Below are positions 18,374 through 29,601 of a DNA stretch of 64,000 bases, one piece after another. The stretch is from Massilia agilis (GTDB lineage: Bacteria > Pseudomonadota > Gammaproteobacteria > Burkholderiales > Burkholderiaceae_D): the NCBI RefSeq assembly GCF_024756255.1, contig NZ_JANUHB010000001.1:744001-808000 (forward strand), given 5' to 3'. Every line of letters starts with the position of its first letter. Within the stretch, counting starts at the first letter, position 1. The position numbers were made by a program, and so were the translations under genes. The notes below the pieces were generated by a model. The model saw only the letters and a program-made list of their open reading frames with translations. It ran no database searches and was not told the origin of the DNA.

Positions 18374-18394
18374 GTCTAACCCAGGACCTTGTTA

Positions 18395-18883
18395 TTAGCG
18401 ATACGGCGCGTCGGCTTCGCGGTTGGCGGCGATGTCGGCCTCGTAGCGGTCACCGACGGCCAGCAGCATCTCTTTGGTGTAGTAGAGATCGCCGCGTTTT
18501 TCGCCGTGGTATTCGAGCACGTGGGTCTCGACGATCGAGTCGACCGGGCAGGACTCTTCGCAGAAGCCGCAGAAGATGCACTTGGTCAGGTCGATGTCGT
18601 AGCGCGTGGTGCGGCGGGTGCCGTCCTCGCGCTGTGCCGACTCGATCGTGATGGCCATGGCCGGGCACACCGCCTCGCACAGTTTGCAGGCGATGCAGCG
18701 CTCTTCGCCGTTCGGATAACGGCGCAGCGCGTGCAGGCCGCGGAAGCGCGGCGACATCGGGGTCTTCTCTTCCGGGTACTGCACCGTGATCTTGCGCGAG
18801 AACGCGTAGCGTCCGGTCAGGGCCAGCCCCTTGAAGAGTTCGGTCAGCATGAAGCTGCCGAAGAAGTCTTTTAAACGATCCAT
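18395..18883 (-). CDS. nuoI: NADH-quinone oxidoreductase subunit I
   Basis: Peripheral-arm subunit carrying two [4Fe-4S] clusters (N6a, N6b), 162 residues. Both CxxCxxCxxxCP motifs are intact: [12 protein letters not shown] and [12 protein letters not shown]. It passes electrons from NuoG towards NuoB. The amphipathic N-terminus ([13 protein letters not shown]) suits membrane contact. Standard length, located between nuoH and nuoJ. Confidence 0.98.
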   Translation of the reverse strand: MDRLKDFFGSFMLTELFKGLALTGRYAFSRKITVQYPEEKTPMSPRFRGLHALRRYPNGEERCIACKLCEAVCPAMAITIESAQREDGTRRTTRYDIDLTKCIFCGFCEESCPVDSIVETHVLEYHGEKRGDLYYTKEMLLAVGDRYEADIAANREADAPYR

Positions 18884-18899
18884 GATGTAATGCGCTTCC

Positions 18900-19982
18900 T
18901 TACTTCCAAATGTTCCACGGGGTCTGCATCACGGCAGCGACCAGGACCAGCCACACCAGCGTCAGCGGGATGAACACTTTCCAGCCCAGGCGCATGATCT
19001 GGTCATAGCGGTAACGCGGGAAGGTGCCGCGCACCCAGATGAACAGGGATACGAACATGAAGGTCTTGGCGAACAGCCAGAAGAAGCCGCCGAAGCCGCC
19101 GCCGAACTCCAGGAACGAGAACGGAGCCGACCAGCCACCCAGGAACATGATCGATGCCAGCGCGCCGACCAGGATCATGTTGCCGTACTCGGCCAGCATG
19201 AACATCGCGTACGACATGCCCGAGTACTCGACCATGTGGCCGGCCACGATTTCCGACTCGCCTTCCACCACGTCGAACGGGTGGCGGTTGCACTCGGCAA
19301 GACCGGAGGTGATGTAGATCACGAACAGCGGCAAGAGCGGCAGCCAGTTCCAGGACAGGATGTTCAGGCCGTGGCTGGCCATCATGCCGCGGGTCTGGCC
19401 GGCGACGATGTCCGAGAAGTTCAGCGAGCCCGAAACCATCAGGATCACGACCATCACGAAGCCCATCGGGATCTCGTACGAAATCATCTGGGCCGAGGCG
19501 CGCATCGCGCCCATGAACGAGTACTTCGAGTTCGACGACCAGCCGGCGATGATGATGCCGTACACCTCCATCGAGGTGATCGCCAGCAGCAGGAGCAGGC
19601 CGGCGTTGACGTCGGCCAAGGCAGCCTGCGGGCCGAACGGCACCACCACCCAGGCGGCCAGTGCCGGCATGATGGTCATGATCGGGCCGATCACGAACAG
19701 CGCGCTGCTGGCCTTGGTCGGGATCACGATTTCCTTGAACAGCAGCTTGACCGCGTCGGCGATCGGCTGCAGCAGGCCGGCCGGGCCCACGCGGTTCGGG
19801 CCGACACGGATCTGGATCCAGCCGATCAGCTTGCGTTCCCACAGGGTCAGGTAAGCGACCAGGCCCATCAGCGGCAGCAGCACCACCACGATCTTGATCA
19901 GGGTCCAGACCAGCGGCCACACACCACCAAGGGTGGCGGCGCCGGTGGCGTTCAGAGTATCAATAAAACCGGGCGTTGCCAT
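18900..19982 (-). CDS. nuoH: NADH-quinone oxidoreductase subunit H
   Basis: Eight-helix membrane subunit that forms part of the quinone chamber of complex I, 360 residues. Conserved segments include [23 protein letters not shown], and the acidic loop [20 protein letters not shown] that links quinone chemistry to proton pumping. Its start overlaps the nuoG stop by one base. Confidence 0.98.
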   Translation of the reverse strand: MATPGFIDTLNATGAATLGGVWPLVWTLIKIVVVLLPLMGLVAYLTLWERKLIGWIQIRVGPNRVGPAGLLQPIADAVKLLFKEIVIPTKASSALFVIGPIMTIMPALAAWVVVPFGPQAALADVNAGLLLLLAITSMEVYGIIIAGWSSNSKYSFMGAMRASAQMISYEIPMGFVMVVILMVSGSLNFSDIVAGQTRGMMASHGLNILSWNWLPLLPLFVIYITSGLAECNRHPFDVVEGESEIVAGHMVEYSGMSYAMFMLAEYGNMILVGALASIMFLGGWSAPFSFLEFGGGFGGFFWLFAKTFMFVSLFIWVRGTFPRYRYDQIMRLGWKVFIPLTLVWLVLVAAVMQTPWNIWK

Positions 19983-22318
19983 TACTTGCCCTCCCCTGCT
20001 TTCTCAACATTGATGGTGCCGAACATCGCGCCCAGGCTGGCCACGGCCGGATGGCCGGCAGCCACGCGCACGGCGTTCGCCGGCAGCGTCGGGTCCACGT
20101 TCGCCACCAGGATGGCCGAGCCATTGCCCTGGGTGACCTTGACGCTGTCGCCCGCTTTCACGCCCAGCTGCTCGGCCAGGGCCTTCGGCAGGCTGACCAG
20201 CGGCGCGTTGGCGTCGGCGGTGCGCTGCAGCGGCTCGGAACGGCGCACGATGGCGTCGGTGTAGTAGATCGGCACGTTGGTCACGCGCTCGAGCGAACCG
20301 GCATTGCCGTAGGTGGCAGCAACGGCCGGCACCTTGGCGATGTTGTTCAGCTTCGCGGACACGTCGAACACGCCCTTGCCCAGCACGTCGTCGCGCACCT
20401 GCTCCGAAGTCTCGAAGTCGAAGCCCGGCAGCGACAGCAGGTTGCCCAGCACGCGCAGCACCTTCCAGGCCGGACGGGTCTCGCCCAGCGGACGCACGGT
20501 GCCGTTGAAGCTCTGTGCGCGGGCCTCGGCGTTCACGAACGTGCCCGAGGTTTCGCTGAACGGCGACACCGGCAGCAGCACGTCGGCGTAGTCCAGGCCG
20601 TGCTTGAACGGCGACATCACGACGACCATTTCGGCGGCACCCAGCGCGGCACGGGCTTGCTGCGGGTTGGCGCAGTCCAGCTCCGGCTCGGCGTGCAACA
20701 CGACGAAGGCTTTCTTCGGCGATGCAAAGGCCGATTCCGGCTTGGCCACGGCGCCGGCCAGGTAGCCGCCGACGCTGTTGGCAGCGTCCAGCAGGTAACC
20801 GAACTTGGCGCCGGTTTGCTCGGCGATCCATTGTGCGGCCACGTGCAGCTTGCTTGCCTGCGGGTGCTGCGCGGCAGCGTTACCCAGCAGGATGGCGCCC
20901 GGCAGTTCTGCACCGGTCTCGACCAGGGTGGCGGCAATCGCCTTGGCGACGTCGCCGGCCTGGATGGCCTCGAAGCCGGCCGGGGCGGCAACGCCCTTGG
21001 CGGCGGCGACGGCCACGACGATCTCGGACAGCGCAGCCAGCCATTCGGACGGCAGCACGGTGATGTTCTTCGCGGTCGGGATCAGGTTCTCTTCGGCGGT
21101 GCCGTTGATGATCGTCAGCTTGGCGCCGGCCTTGGCGGCAGCGCGCAGGCGGGTGGCGACCAGCGGGTGGTCCTTGCGCAGGAACGAACCGATCACCAGC
21201 ACGCGCTTGAGCAGCGAGATGTCGGCAACCGGCATGCCCAGCCAGGGCACCACTTCCTCGTCCAGCGCAAAGTCGCTCTGGCGCAGGCGGAAGTCGATGT
21301 TGGCCGAACCCAGGCCGCGCGCGACCTTGGCCAGCAGGTGCAGTTCTTCCAGCGTCGAGCCGCCGGCGGCAACCGCGGCGATGTGCTCGGCGCCGTGCTC
21401 GTGGCGGATGTTACGCAGGCCGTGGGCCACGTATTCCAGCGCGGTCTGCCAGTCGGTGTCGATCCACTGGCCGTCCTGCTTGATCATCGGGTTGGTCAGG
21501 CGGTCGGCATTGTCCAGCGCCTCGTACGAGAAGCGGTCGCGGTCCGACAGCCAGCATTCGTTGATCGCCTCGTTCTCCAGCGGGAGCACGCGCATCACCT
21601 TGCCGCCCTTGACCTGGACGATCAGGTTCGAGCCGAGCGAATCGTGCGGCGACACCGACTTGCGGCGCGACAGTTCCCACGGACGTGCCGAGTAGCGGAA
21701 CGGCTTGGAGGTCAGCGCGCCCACCGGGCACAGGTCGATCATATTGCCCGACACTTCAGAATCGACGGTCTTGCCGACGAAAGTCGAGATTTCCGAATGC
21801 TCGCCGCGGCCCAGCATGCCGAATTCCATCTGGCCTGCCACTTCCTGGCCAAAGCGCACGCAGCGGGTGCACTGGATGCAGCGGCTCATCTCTTCCATCG
21901 AGATCAAGGGGCCGGCTTCCTTCGGCGCGACCACGCGCTTTTCTTCCTTGTAGCGCGATTCGCTCTTGCCGTAACCGACGGCCAGGTCTTGCAGCTGGCA
22001 CTCGCCGCCCTGGTCGCAGATCGGGCAGTCGAGCGGGTGGTTAATCAGCAGGAACTCCATCACCGACTTCTGGGCCTGCACGGCCTTGTCGCTGTGGGTG
22101 CGCACGATCATGTTCGGGGTCACCGGGGTGGCGCAAGCTGGCAGCGGCTTGGGCGCCTTCTCCACTTCCACCAGGCACATGCGGCAGTTCGCTGCGATCG
22201 ACAGTTTCTTGTGATAGCAGAAGTGCGGAATGTAGGTGCCGAGTTTGTTGGCCGCGTCCATCACCATGGAACCTGGCGGGACCTCGACTTTTTTGCCGTC
22301 TATTTCAATTTCAACCAT
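19982..22318 (-). CDS. nuoG: NADH-quinone oxidoreductase subunit G
   Basis: Large iron-sulphur subunit of complex I, 778 residues. The N-terminus carries a [2Fe-2S] ferredoxin domain ([18 protein letters not shown]), then the His-liganded [4Fe-4S] site ([18 protein letters not shown]) and a further set [10 protein letters not shown]. The remainder is a molybdopterin-oxidoreductase-like fold without Mo. It accepts electrons from NuoF/E and passes them to NuoI. It follows nuoF by 21 bp. Confidence 0.98.
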   Translation of the reverse strand: MVEIEIDGKKVEVPPGSMVMDAANKLGTYIPHFCYHKKLSIAANCRMCLVEVEKAPKPLPACATPVTPNMIVRTHSDKAVQAQKSVMEFLLINHPLDCPICDQGGECQLQDLAVGYGKSESRYKEEKRVVAPKEAGPLISMEEMSRCIQCTRCVRFGQEVAGQMEFGMLGRGEHSEISTFVGKTVDSEVSGNMIDLCPVGALTSKPFRYSARPWELSRRKSVSPHDSLGSNLIVQVKGGKVMRVLPLENEAINECWLSDRDRFSYEALDNADRLTNPMIKQDGQWIDTDWQTALEYVAHGLRNIRHEHGAEHIAAVAAGGSTLEELHLLAKVARGLGSANIDFRLRQSDFALDEEVVPWLGMPVADISLLKRVLVIGSFLRKDHPLVATRLRAAAKAGAKLTIINGTAEENLIPTAKNITVLPSEWLAALSEIVVAVAAAKGVAAPAGFEAIQAGDVAKAIAATLVETGAELPGAILLGNAAAQHPQASKLHVAAQWIAEQTGAKFGYLLDAANSVGGYLAGAVAKPESAFASPKKAFVVLHAEPELDCANPQQARAALGAAEMVVVMSPFKHGLDYADVLLPVSPFSETSGTFVNAEARAQSFNGTVRPLGETRPAWKVLRVLGNLLSLPGFDFETSEQVRDDVLGKGVFDVSAKLNNIAKVPAVAATYGNAGSLERVTNVPIYYTDAIVRRSEPLQRTADANAPLVSLPKALAEQLGVKAGDSVKVTQGNGSAILVANVDPTLPANAVRVAAGHPAVASLGAMFGTINVEKAGEGK

Positions 22319-22339
22319 TTGATCGTTACCTGACCTGGT

Positions 22340-23635
22340 TTAGATGTATGCGGGCACCAAGCAGCGCTTGTGCTCGATGTGGTATTCGAATTCGTCGCGG
22401 AAATTCTTGATCATGCCTTGCACCGGCATCGCGGCGGCGTCGCCCAGCGCGCAGATGGTGCGGCCCTGGATGTTGCCGGCGATCGAGGCCAAGAGCTCCA
22501 TGTCTTCCGCGCGGCCCTGGCCGTGCTCGATGCGGTGGACCATGCGGTACAGCCAGCCGGTGCCTTCACGGCACGGGGTGCACTGGCCGCACGATTCCTC
22601 GAAGTAGAAGTACGACAGGCGCAGCAGCGAGCGGACCATGCAGCGGGTCTCGTCCATGACGATCACGGCGCCCGAACCGAGCATCGAACCGGCCTTGGCG
22701 ATCGAGTCGTAGTCCAGGTCGGTGTCCATCATGACGTCGCCGCGGATCACCGGGGCCGACGAACCGCCCGGGATCACCGCCTTGATCTTCTTGCCGCCGC
22801 GCATGCCGCCGGCCAGCTCGAGCAGCTTGGCGAACGGAGTGCCCAGCGGGACTTCGTAGTTGCCCGGACGCTCGATGTCGCCCGAGATCGAGAAGATCTT
22901 GGTGCCGCCGTTGTTCGGCTTGCCCAGCGCCATGTAGTTCTCGGCGCCCATGTTCAGGATGAAGGGCACGGCCGAGAAGGTCTCGGTGTTGTTGATCGTG
23001 GTCGGCTTGCCGTACAGGCCGAACGAGGCCGGGAACGGCGGCTTGAAGCGCGGCTGGCCCTTCTTGCCTTCCAGCGATTCGAGCAGCGCGGTTTCTTCGC
23101 CGCAGATGTAGGCGCCGTAGCCGTGGTGCGCGTGCAGCTGGAAGCTGAACTCGCTGCCCATGATCTTGTCGCCCAAAAAGCCGGCGGCGCGCGCCTCTTC
23201 CAGCGCCTCTTCAAAGCGCAGGTAGTCCTGGAAGATCTCGCCGTGGATGTAGTTGTAGCCCACGGTGATGCCCATCGCGTAGGCGCCGATGGCCATGCCT
23301 TCGATCAGCGCGTGCGGGTTGTAGCGGATGATGTCGCGGTCCTTGAACGTGCCCGGCTCGCCTTCGTCGGTGTTGCAGACGAGGTATTTCTGGCCCGGGA
23401 ACTGGCGCGGCATGAAGCTCCACTTCAGGCCGGTCGGGAAACCGGCGCCGCCGCGGCCACGCAGGCCCGAGGCCTTCAGGTCGGCAATGATCTGCTCCGG
23501 CGCGATCTTCTCTTCCAGGATGCGGCGCAGCGCCGAATAGCCGCCACGCTTGACGTAGTCGGCCAGGTGCCAGTTGTCGCCGTTCAGGTCCTTGAGGATC
23601 AGCGGGTTGATGTGACGGTCGTGCAGGCAGGTCAT
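22340..23635 (-). CDS. nuoF: NADH-quinone oxidoreductase subunit F
   Basis: NADH- and FMN-binding subunit of complex I, 431 residues. The nucleotide-binding glycine-rich segment [19 protein letters not shown], the FMN region [16 protein letters not shown] and the [4Fe-4S] motif [12 protein letters not shown] are all present. The start at 23635 overlaps the nuoE stop (ATGA); the open frame continues upstream to 23866 but that part lies over nuoE in another frame. Confidence 0.98.
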   Translation of the reverse strand: MTCLHDRHINPLILKDLNGDNWHLADYVKRGGYSALRRILEEKIAPEQIIADLKASGLRGRGGAGFPTGLKWSFMPRQFPGQKYLVCNTDEGEPGTFKDRDIIRYNPHALIEGMAIGAYAMGITVGYNYIHGEIFQDYLRFEEALEEARAAGFLGDKIMGSEFSFQLHAHHGYGAYICGEETALLESLEGKKGQPRFKPPFPASFGLYGKPTTINNTETFSAVPFILNMGAENYMALGKPNNGGTKIFSISGDIERPGNYEVPLGTPFAKLLELAGGMRGGKKIKAVIPGGSSAPVIRGDVMMDTDLDYDSIAKAGSMLGSGAVIVMDETRCMVRSLLRLSYFYFEESCGQCTPCREGTGWLYRMVHRIEHGQGRAEDMELLASIAGNIQGRTICALGDAAAMPVQGMIKNFRDEFEYHIEHKRCLVPAYI

Positions 23636-24108
23636 TTCTTCAACTCCTCGAGCATGGCGTCGATCTTTTCGCGGCTCATGTGCGAGCACATGCGGTGGTT
23701 GTTCACCAGCATGACCGGCGCGTCGCCGCAGGCGCCCATGCACTCGCCTTCCAGCAGCGTGAACATGCCGTCGGCGGTGGTTTCGCGATAATCGATGCCC
23801 AGCTTTTCTTTCAGGTACTCGCCGGCGCGCTCGCCGCCGGACAGGGCGCACGGCAGGTTGGTGCACACGGTGATCTTGTGCTTGCCGACCGGCTTGAGGT
23901 TGTACATGTTGTAGAAGGTCGCCACTTCCTGCACGGCGATGGCCGGCATGCCGATGTAGTCGGCGACTTCCTGCATGGTTTCGGGCGACAGCCAGCCCAG
24001 TTCGACTTGCGCGTGGGCCAGCGCGGCCATCACGGCGGACTGGCGCTGGTCGGCCGGGTACTTGGCCAGTTCGCGGTCAATCTTTTTATAGCACTGCTCG
24101 GATAACAT
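23632..24108 (-). CDS. nuoE: NADH-quinone oxidoreductase subunit E
   Basis: Thioredoxin-like [2Fe-2S] subunit (cluster N1a) of the NADH dehydrogenase module, 158 residues. The four ligands are in CTNLPC and [11 protein letters not shown]. The N-terminal helical part ([27 protein letters not shown]) is typical. It is translationally coupled to nuoF by a four-base overlap. Confidence 0.98.
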   Translation of the reverse strand: MLSEQCYKKIDRELAKYPADQRQSAVMAALAHAQVELGWLSPETMQEVADYIGMPAIAVQEVATFYNMYNLKPVGKHKITVCTNLPCALSGGERAGEYLKEKLGIDYRETTADGMFTLLEGECMGACGDAPVMLVNNHRMCSHMSREKIDAMLEELKK

Positions 24109-24140
24109 AATCTGGTCTACCTTCTTAGCGAACGTGGGCG

Positions 24141-25394
24141 TTACCTGTCGATACTGCCGAACACGATGTCCTGGGTGCCGATGATGGTCACGGCGTCGGC
24201 GATCATGTGGCCGCGCGCCATTTCGTCAAGGCTCTGCAGGTGGGCGTAGTCCGGGGTACGGATCTTCAGGCGGTACGGCTTGTTGGCGCCGTCGGACACG
24301 ATGTAGATGCCGAATTCGCCCTTCGGGTGTTCCACCGCCGCGTAGGCCTCGCCGGCCGGCACGTGGAAGCCTTCCGAGAACAGCTTGAAGTGGTGGATGA
24401 GCGACTCCATGTTGGTCTTCATGTCCACGCGGCTCGGCGGAGCGACCTTGTGGTTGTCGGTCATCACCGGACCCGGGTTCGCGCGCAGCCAGGCCACGCA
24501 CTGCTTGATGATGCGGTTGGACTGGCGCAGCTCTTCCACGCGCACCAGGTAGCGGTCGTACGAGTCGCCGTTGGTGCCGACCGGGATGTCGAAGTCCATC
24601 TTGTCGTACACGGCGTACGGCTGGGTCTTGCGCAGGTCCCAGGCCACGCCCGAGCCGCGCAGCATGGCGCCGGTGAAGCCCATCGCCTTCGCGTCTTCCG
24701 GCGACACCACGCCGATGCCGACGGTACGCTGTTTCCAGATGCGGTTGTCGGTCAGCAGGGTCTCGTATTCGTCCACGTAGCCGTCGAAGCGCTGGGTGAA
24801 CAGGTCGATGAAGTCCAGCACCGAGCCCTGGCGGGTTTCGTTCAGTTCGTCGATGGCCTTCTGGCTGCGGATGATCGACGGCTTGTGCTTGGGCATCGCG
24901 TCCGGCAGGTCGCGGTACACGCCGCCCGGGCGATAGTAGGCCGCGTGCATGCGCGCGCCCGACACTGCCTCGTACACGTCGAACAGGTCTTCGCGGTCAC
25001 GGAAGCAGTACAGGAACGGGCCCATTGCGCCGATGTCGAGCGCGTGCGCGCCCAGCCACATCAGGTGGTTCAGGATGCGGGTGATCTCGTCGAACATCAC
25101 GCGGATGTACTGCGCGCGCACCGGCACTTCGATGCCGAGCAGCTTTTCGATGGCCAGCACGTAGCCGTGCTCGTTGCACATCATCGACACGTAGTCCAGG
25201 CGATCCATGTACGGGACCGACTGCAGGTAAGTACGCGTTTCCGCCAGCTTCTCGGTACCGCGGTGGAGCAGGCCGATGTGCGGGTCGGCGCGCTGGATCA
25301 CCTCGCCGTCCAGTTCCAGCACGAGGCGCAGCACGCCGTGCGCTGCCGGGTGCTGCGGACCAAAGTTCAGGGTGTAATTCTTAAGCTCAGCCAT
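24141..25394 (-). CDS. nuoD: NADH-quinone oxidoreductase subunit D
   Basis: 49-kDa-type subunit that helps form the quinone site, 417 residues and separate from NuoC (the two are fused in E. coli). It starts [20 protein letters not shown] with the conserved His loop, and DIGLLHRG-type [15 protein letters not shown] follows. Its start overlaps the nuoC stop by one base. Confidence 0.98.
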   Translation of the reverse strand: MAELKNYTLNFGPQHPAAHGVLRLVLELDGEVIQRADPHIGLLHRGTEKLAETRTYLQSVPYMDRLDYVSMMCNEHGYVLAIEKLLGIEVPVRAQYIRVMFDEITRILNHLMWLGAHALDIGAMGPFLYCFRDREDLFDVYEAVSGARMHAAYYRPGGVYRDLPDAMPKHKPSIIRSQKAIDELNETRQGSVLDFIDLFTQRFDGYVDEYETLLTDNRIWKQRTVGIGVVSPEDAKAMGFTGAMLRGSGVAWDLRKTQPYAVYDKMDFDIPVGTNGDSYDRYLVRVEELRQSNRIIKQCVAWLRANPGPVMTDNHKVAPPSRVDMKTNMESLIHHFKLFSEGFHVPAGEAYAAVEHPKGEFGIYIVSDGANKPYRLKIRTPDYAHLQSLDEMARGHMIADAVTIIGTQDIVFGSIDR

Positions 25395-25987
25395 TATTTG
25401 ATCCCGTAGTTTTCTTCGCGGATCACGCGCGGAATGTTTTCACGCGGCTCGATCGTCACGGGTTGGTAGATCACGCGCTTCTGCTCGGGGTCGTAGCGCA
25501 TTTCGACGTAGCCCGAAATCGGGAAGTCCTTGCGGAACGGGTGGCCGATGAAGCCGTAGTCGGTGAGGATGCGGCGCAGGTCGCCGTGGCCCTCGAACAT
25601 GATGCCGTACAGGTCGAACGCTTCGCGCTCGTACCAGTTGGCGGCACGCCAGATGCCGGTGACGGTCGGGATCACGGGCATGTCGTCGTCGGGCGCGAAC
25701 ACGCGCACGCGCACGCGCCAGTTGTGCTCGATCGACAGCAGGTGCGACACGGCCGCAAAGCGCAGGCCATCCCAGGTGCCGTCGCCGTACTGCGAGTAGT
25801 CCACGCCGCACAGGTCGATCAGCTCTTCGAAACGCAAGGCAGGATCGTCGCGCAGGGTCTGCATCGCGGCCAGGTAGTCGGCGGCCTTGACTACCACCGT
25901 CACTTCGCCCAGCGCCACCGTGATGGAAGCGCCATCGCCCAGCGCATTTTTCAGGGCGAGTTCAAGGGTCTCGAGTTTTGTCGTCAT
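25394..25987 (-). CDS. nuoC: NADH-quinone oxidoreductase subunit C
   Basis: 30-kDa-type peripheral subunit of complex I, 197 residues. The family signature is clear in [20 protein letters not shown] followed by [20 protein letters not shown]. It binds NuoD and has no cofactor. It follows nuoB by 17 bp. Confidence 0.98.
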   Translation of the reverse strand: MTTKLETLELALKNALGDGASITVALGEVTVVVKAADYLAAMQTLRDDPALRFEELIDLCGVDYSQYGDGTWDGLRFAAVSHLLSIEHNWRVRVRVFAPDDDMPVIPTVTGIWRAANWYEREAFDLYGIMFEGHGDLRRILTDYGFIGHPFRKDFPISGYVEMRYDPEQKRVIYQPVTIEPRENIPRVIREENYGIK

Positions 25988-26004
25988 GGTGAAAACCGGA
26001 ATAT

Positions 26005-26481
26005 TTAGCGCGCGATGGTGTTGGTGCGCTTGATCTTGTTCTGCAGCTGGATGATGCCGTACAGCAGCGCTTCAGCGGTCGGCGGGCAGCCCGGGACATA
26101 GATATCGACCGGCACGATGCGATCGCAGCCACGCACCACCGAGTAGGAGTAGTGGTAGTAGCCGCCGCCGTTGGCGCAGGAGCCCATCGAGATGACCCAG
26201 CGCGGCTCGGCCATCTGGTCGTACACCTTGCGCAGTGCCGGCGCCATCTTGTTGCACAGGGTACCGGCCACGATCATCACGTCCGACTGGCGCGGCGACG
26301 GGCGGAACACGACCCCGAAACGGTCCATGTCGTAGCGGGCGGCGCCCACGTGCATCATTTCGACCGCGCAGCAAGCCAGGCCGAAAGTCATCGGGAACAT
26401 CGATCCCGTACGCGCCCAGTTGATCAGCTTGTCAGCTGTGGTGGTAATAAAACCTTCGTTTAAAACGCCTTCAATTGCCAT
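26005..26481 (-). CDS. nuoB: NADH-quinone oxidoreductase subunit B
   Basis: Carries cluster N2, the last [4Fe-4S] centre before quinone, 158 residues. The adjacent cysteines in [10 protein letters not shown], the cysteine in [19 protein letters not shown] and that in [15 protein letters not shown] make up the ligands. Three bases separate it from nuoA. Confidence 0.98.
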   Translation of the reverse strand: MAIEGVLNEGFITTTADKLINWARTGSMFPMTFGLACCAVEMMHVGAARYDMDRFGVVFRPSPRQSDVMIVAGTLCNKMAPALRKVYDQMAEPRWVISMGSCANGGGYYHYSYSVVRGCDRIVPVDIYVPGCPPTAEALLYGIIQLQNKIKRTNTIAR

Positions 26482-26484
26482 GGC

Positions 26485-26844
26485 TTATTCCCAATCAAGG
26501 GCACCTTTCTTCCAGATGTACCAGAAACCGACCACGAACTCGGCGATGAAGACCATCATCGTCACGAAGGCCGGCCACCCCAGGTCACGCATCGCAACGC
26601 CCCACGGGAAGAAGAATGCCGTTTCCAGATCAAACAAAATAAACAGGATCGCCACCAGGTAGTAGCGCACGTCGAACTTCATGCGGGCGTCCTCGAAAGC
26701 CTCGAAGCCGCATTCGTACGGGGAGAGCTTGGCCGAGTCCGGACGGAACGGCCCGAGCAGGCGGCCGAGCACCTGCGGGGCGATGCCGACACCGGCACCG
26801 ACAAGGATGAAGAGAAGAACGGGGAAGTAATTTTCGAGGTTCAC
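26485..26844 (-). CDS. nuoA: NADH-quinone oxidoreductase subunit A
   Basis: Three-helix membrane subunit of complex I, 119 residues, first gene of the nuo operon. The loop [23 protein letters not shown] with its conserved Cys is the family mark. The start appears to be GTG at 26844 with only a weak AGGC upstream. A terminator lies between the upstream tRNA-Leu and this gene, so nuo probably has its own promoter in 26845-26955. Confidence 0.96.
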   Translation of the reverse strand: MNLENYFPVLLFILVGAGVGIAPQVLGRLLGPFRPDSAKLSPYECGFEAFEDARMKFDVRYYLVAILFILFDLETAFFFPWGVAMRDLGWPAFVTMMVFIAEFVVGFWYIWKKGALDWE

Positions 26845-27014
26845 TGTGAAGCCTGTTTGAACGATCGGTTAATGAAACTGCCGCATTGACTGCAGCGCCG
26901 TATCGCGCAACCCTGGCTAAGTGCCCTACACCAGGATCGTACGACTGATCCTCGTAAAAAAGCCAGCTTAGGCAGAGCTGAAGCTCATGCGCCTTTGCTG
27001 GCTTCTGATATTCC
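26845..27014. other. nuo leader region and inverted repeat
   Basis: Non-coding stretch between nuoA and tRNA-Leu (together with 27100-27211 it makes a gap of more than 300 bp broken only by the tRNA). It holds the tRNA terminator and an inverted repeat AGGATC/GATCCT at 26933-26938 and 26947-26952. No convincing -35/-10 pair was identified by eye. Confidence 0.45.
26956..27004 (-). terminator. Rho-independent terminator after tRNA-Leu
   Basis: On the minus strand AAGCCAGC pairs with GCTGGCTT (27004-26997 with 26967-26960), enclosing inner stems AGGC/GCCT and GAGC/GCTC, and is followed by a run of T. It would end the tRNA transcript before nuoA. Confidence 0.75.
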
Positions 27015-27099
27015 TGGTGCCGACGGCGAGACTCGAACTCGCACAGCTTTCGCCACTACCCCCTCAAGATAGCGTGTCTACCAATTTCACCACGTCGGC
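27015..27099 (-). tRNA. tRNA-Leu (anticodon GAG)
   Basis: An 85-base cloverleaf on the minus strand. The acceptor stem gccgacg pairs with cgtcggc and ends in encoded ACCA. The anticodon stem ctatc/ggtag holds the loop ttgaggg with anticodon GAG. A long variable arm and the T-loop gttcgagtc are present, as for leucine tRNAs. It lies between secG and nuoA. Confidence 0.95.
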
Positions 27100-27111
27100 T
27101 AAGAGACTGCT

Positions 27112-27141
27112 ATTTTACCCTGCCTTAGCACCTTTTTTCAA
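27112..27141 (-). promoter_or_regulatory. putative sigma-70 promoter of tRNA-Leu
   Basis: On the minus strand TTGAAA (27141-27136) and TAAAAT (27117-27112) are separated by 18 bp, with the mature tRNA beginning about 12 bp after the -10 box. Placement fits a tRNA promoter inside the secG-tRNA gap. Confidence 0.5.
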
Positions 27142-27211
27142 TGCACAAATTGCGTTGACACAAGGAAAAATGCACAGTTTCTCAATATTTCTTATCTTTA
27201 CAGAAGCCTGA

Positions 27212-27619
27212 TTACTTCGGAATCTGGTTGGCCGGCGCCGGGGCGGAAGTGGCCGGCGCGGCCGGTGCCTGCACCGGTGCTGCGTTGCCTGCGTTGTTGG
27301 CCGGAGCGGTCGTTGCCGGGGCATTGGTCGAGGGCACGGTCACGCGGCCCATCACGCCCACGTCGGTGCCGGCAGCCGGGCGCTTGTTGCCCACGTAGGC
27401 CAGGCCCAGGGTGCAGGCGAAGAAGATGACGGCGGCGATCGCGGTGGACTTCGACAGGAAGTTCGACGAGCCGCTGGCGCCGAACAGGCTGCCCGAGGCG
27501 CCCGAACCGAAGGCCGCGCCCATGTCCGCGCCCTTACCGTGCTGCATCAACACCAGGCCGACGATGGCCAGGGCCGACAGGACCTGCAGGACAATGATCA
27601 GATTGAACAAGGTGCTCAT
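27212..27619 (-). CDS. secG: preprotein translocase subunit SecG
   Basis: Small two-helix partner of SecYE in protein export across the inner membrane, 135 residues. Helix one (LIIVLQVLSALAIVGLVLMQ) is followed by the family loop HGKGADMGAAFGSGASGSLFG and helix two (IAAVIFFACTLGLAYVG). The C-terminal 60 residues are an Ala/Pro/Thr-rich tail, longer than in E. coli (110 residues in all) but common in betaproteobacteria. It follows tpiA by 58 bp. Confidence 0.96.
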   Translation of the reverse strand: MSTLFNLIIVLQVLSALAIVGLVLMQHGKGADMGAAFGSGASGSLFGASGSSNFLSKSTAIAAVIFFACTLGLAYVGNKRPAAGTDVGVMGRVTVPSTNAPATTAPANNAGNAAPVQAPAAPATSAPAPANQIPK

Positions 27620-27677
27620 TACAATTCCATTCCAAGTTTAACGGGGTTTCAGATTATTTTCAGGAGGCCTTGCAGGG

Positions 27678-28433
27678 TCAGGCCGCGTTGATGATGGCAA
27701 GGAATTCGGCAGCCTTGAGCGAGGCGCCACCGATCAGGCCGCCATCGATGTCCGGCTGGGCCATCAGTTCGGCCGCATTGTCCGGCTTCATGCTGCCGCC
27801 GTACAGGATGTGCAGTTGCTGCGCCGCTTCCTTGCCGACACGGACCTTCAGCTGGGCACGCAGCTGCGCGTGCACTTCCTGGGCCATGGCCGGGGTGGCG
27901 GTCTTGCCGGTGCCGATCGCCCACACCGGTTCGTAGGCGACCACGATCTTGGTCACCTCTTCCGGGCTCAGGGTCTCGAGCACGGTGCCCAGCTGCTCGC
28001 CGACGACGGCGGCGGTCTGGTTGGCCTCGCGCTGGGCCAGCGTTTCGCCGACGCAGACGATCGGGGTCAGGCCCGCGTCGAGCGCGGCCTTGGCTTTGCG
28101 CGCCACCAGCTCGTTGCCCTCGCCATGGTAGGCGCGGCGCTCGGAGTGGCCGACGATGACGTAGCGGCATGCAAAGTCGGCCAGCATGGCCGCTGCCACT
28201 TCGCCCGTGTAGGCGCCGCTCGCGTGCACGGACACATCCTGGGCGCCCCAGGCGACCGGGGTACCGGCCAGCAGTTCCTGGCACTGTGCCAGATAAGGCG
28301 CCGGTGCGCACACTGCGCACGCGGCTTTTGCTTTTGCACCGCCGAGCCCCGCCACAATGCCGGACAGCAGCGTTGCGTTCGCAGCGCGGCTGCCGTTCAT
28401 CTTCCAGTTACCTACGACCAGTTTGGGACGCAT
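27678..28433 (-). CDS. tpiA: triose-phosphate isomerase
   Basis: Interconverts dihydroxyacetone phosphate and glyceraldehyde 3-phosphate in glycolysis, 251 residues. All hallmarks are present: the N-terminal GNWKMNGS with catalytic Lys, [10 protein letters not shown] with catalytic His, [14 protein letters not shown] with catalytic Glu and mobile loop, and YGGSMKPDN phosphate site. Conserved linkage with secG. Confidence 0.98.
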   Translation of the reverse strand: MRPKLVVGNWKMNGSRAANATLLSGIVAGLGGAKAKAACAVCAPAPYLAQCQELLAGTPVAWGAQDVSVHASGAYTGEVAAAMLADFACRYVIVGHSERRAYHGEGNELVARKAKAALDAGLTPIVCVGETLAQREANQTAAVVGEQLGTVLETLSPEEVTKIVVAYEPVWAIGTGKTATPAMAQEVHAQLRAQLKVRVGKEAAQQLHILYGGSMKPDNAAELMAQPDIDGGLIGGASLKAAEFLAIINAA

Positions 28434-28531
28434 AGAACCCCGCAGTCAAATAACCCGCTATTCTAGCGGTCGTGGATGTCACGGTCAAACAAGGACTGGC
28501 GCGGCCGGCCCTGGAACCACACTTTCTGTCC

Positions 28532-28615
28532 CGTCATCCCGGCGCAAGCCGGGATCCATGCTGACGATCCGAAGTAGCGCACTGTGCATGGGTCCCGGCT
28601 TGCGCCGGGACGACG
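28532..28615. repeat. REP-like inverted repeat element, copy 3
   Basis: Left arm cgtcatcccggcgcaagccg then ggatccatgctga; right arm catgggtcccggcttgcgcc then gggacgacg. It ends six bp beyond the stop codon of the quinone oxidoreductase gene and sits upstream of tpiA. Confidence 0.85.
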
Positions 28616-28620
28616 GTGTC

Positions 28621-29601
28621 TCAAATCACCTGCAGCACGATCTTGCCCACGTGGGTGCTGGACTCCATCAGCGCCTGCGCCTGCGCCGCCTCGGCCAGCG
28701 GGAAGGTCTTGTAGATCACCGGCTTGATCTTGCCCGCCTCGATCAGGGGCCAGACCCGCTCGCGCAGGCGCTGCGCGATCTGTGCCTTGAATGCGACGGG
28801 ACGCGGGCGCAGGGTCGAGCCGCTGATCGACAGCCGGCGGCGCAGCACCTGTCCCAGGTCCACCTGCGCCTTGGCTCCGCCCAAGAGCGCGATCAGCGCA
28901 ATGCGGCCGTCGTCGGCCAGGCAGTCGATCTCGCGCGCCACGTAGGGCCCGGCCACCATGTCGAGCACCACGTCCACGCCGCGCCCGCCGGTGAGCTCCT
29001 TGGTCACGGCCACGAAATCCTCGGTCTTGTAGTTGATGCCGCGTTCGGCGCCAAGCGCCTCGCAGGCGCGGCACTTTTCGTCGGTGCCTGCGGTGGCGAA
29101 CACGCGGTGGCCCAGCGCGGTGGCGACCTGGATCGCGGTCACGCCAATGCCGGAGGTACCGCCTTGCACCAGCAGCGTCTCGCCCTCGGCCAGCGCGGAG
29201 CGGTCGAACACGTTGCTCCAGACCGTGAAAAAGGTTTCCGGCAGCGAGGCCGCCTGCACGGGCGAGAGGCCCGCCGGCACCGGCAGGCATTGGGCCAGCG
29301 GCGCCGCGCAGTATTCGGCATAGCCGCCGCCCTGCACCAGCGCGCACACCATGTCGCCCTTCTGGAAGGAGCTGCCCGCCAGGTCGCCATCGACGATTTC
29401 GCCCGCCACTTCCAGACCCGGCAGGTCGGACGCACCCGGCGGCACCGGGTAGTGGCCCAGGCGCTGCAGCACGTCGGGGCGGTTGATGCCGGCCGCGTGC
29501 ACCTTGATCAGCACTTCGCCGGCCTTGAGCTGCGGCAGCGGACGCTCGCACAGTTGCAGCACCTCGGGCTTGCCCGGCTGCGTAATTTCGATCGCGCGCA
29601 T
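28621..29601 (-). CDS. NAD(P)H-quinone oxidoreductase (zinc-independent MDR, PIG3 type)
   Basis: A medium-chain reductase of 326 residues that probably reduces quinones with NADPH. The N-terminal segment HAAGINRPDVLQRLGHYP is typical of the PIG3/TP53I3-like group, and the Rossmann motif is GGTSGIGVTAIQVATALG. No structural zinc cysteines are seen. The start at 29601 has AAGGGGG upstream. Its usual neighbours are tpiA on one side and pnp on the other; here pnp is about 28 kb away. Confidence 0.9.
   Translation of the reverse strand: MRAIEITQPGKPEVLQLCERPLPQLKAGEVLIKVHAAGINRPDVLQRLGHYPVPPGASDLPGLEVAGEIVDGDLAGSSFQKGDMVCALVQGGGYAEYCAAPLAQCLPVPAGLSPVQAASLPETFFTVWSNVFDRSALAEGETLLVQGGTSGIGVTAIQVATALGHRVFATAGTDEKCRACEALGAERGINYKTEDFVAVTKELTGGRGVDVVLDMVAGPYVAREIDCLADDGRIALIALLGGAKAQVDLGQVLRRRLSISGSTLRPRPVAFKAQIAQRLRERVWPLIEAGKIKPVIYKTFPLAEAAQAQALMESSTHVGKIVLQVI

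Noticed and set aside
19976-22333. A 785-codon plus-strand open frame opposite nuoG
   Set aside because: No motif and no ribosome site; nuoG shows all cluster ligands.
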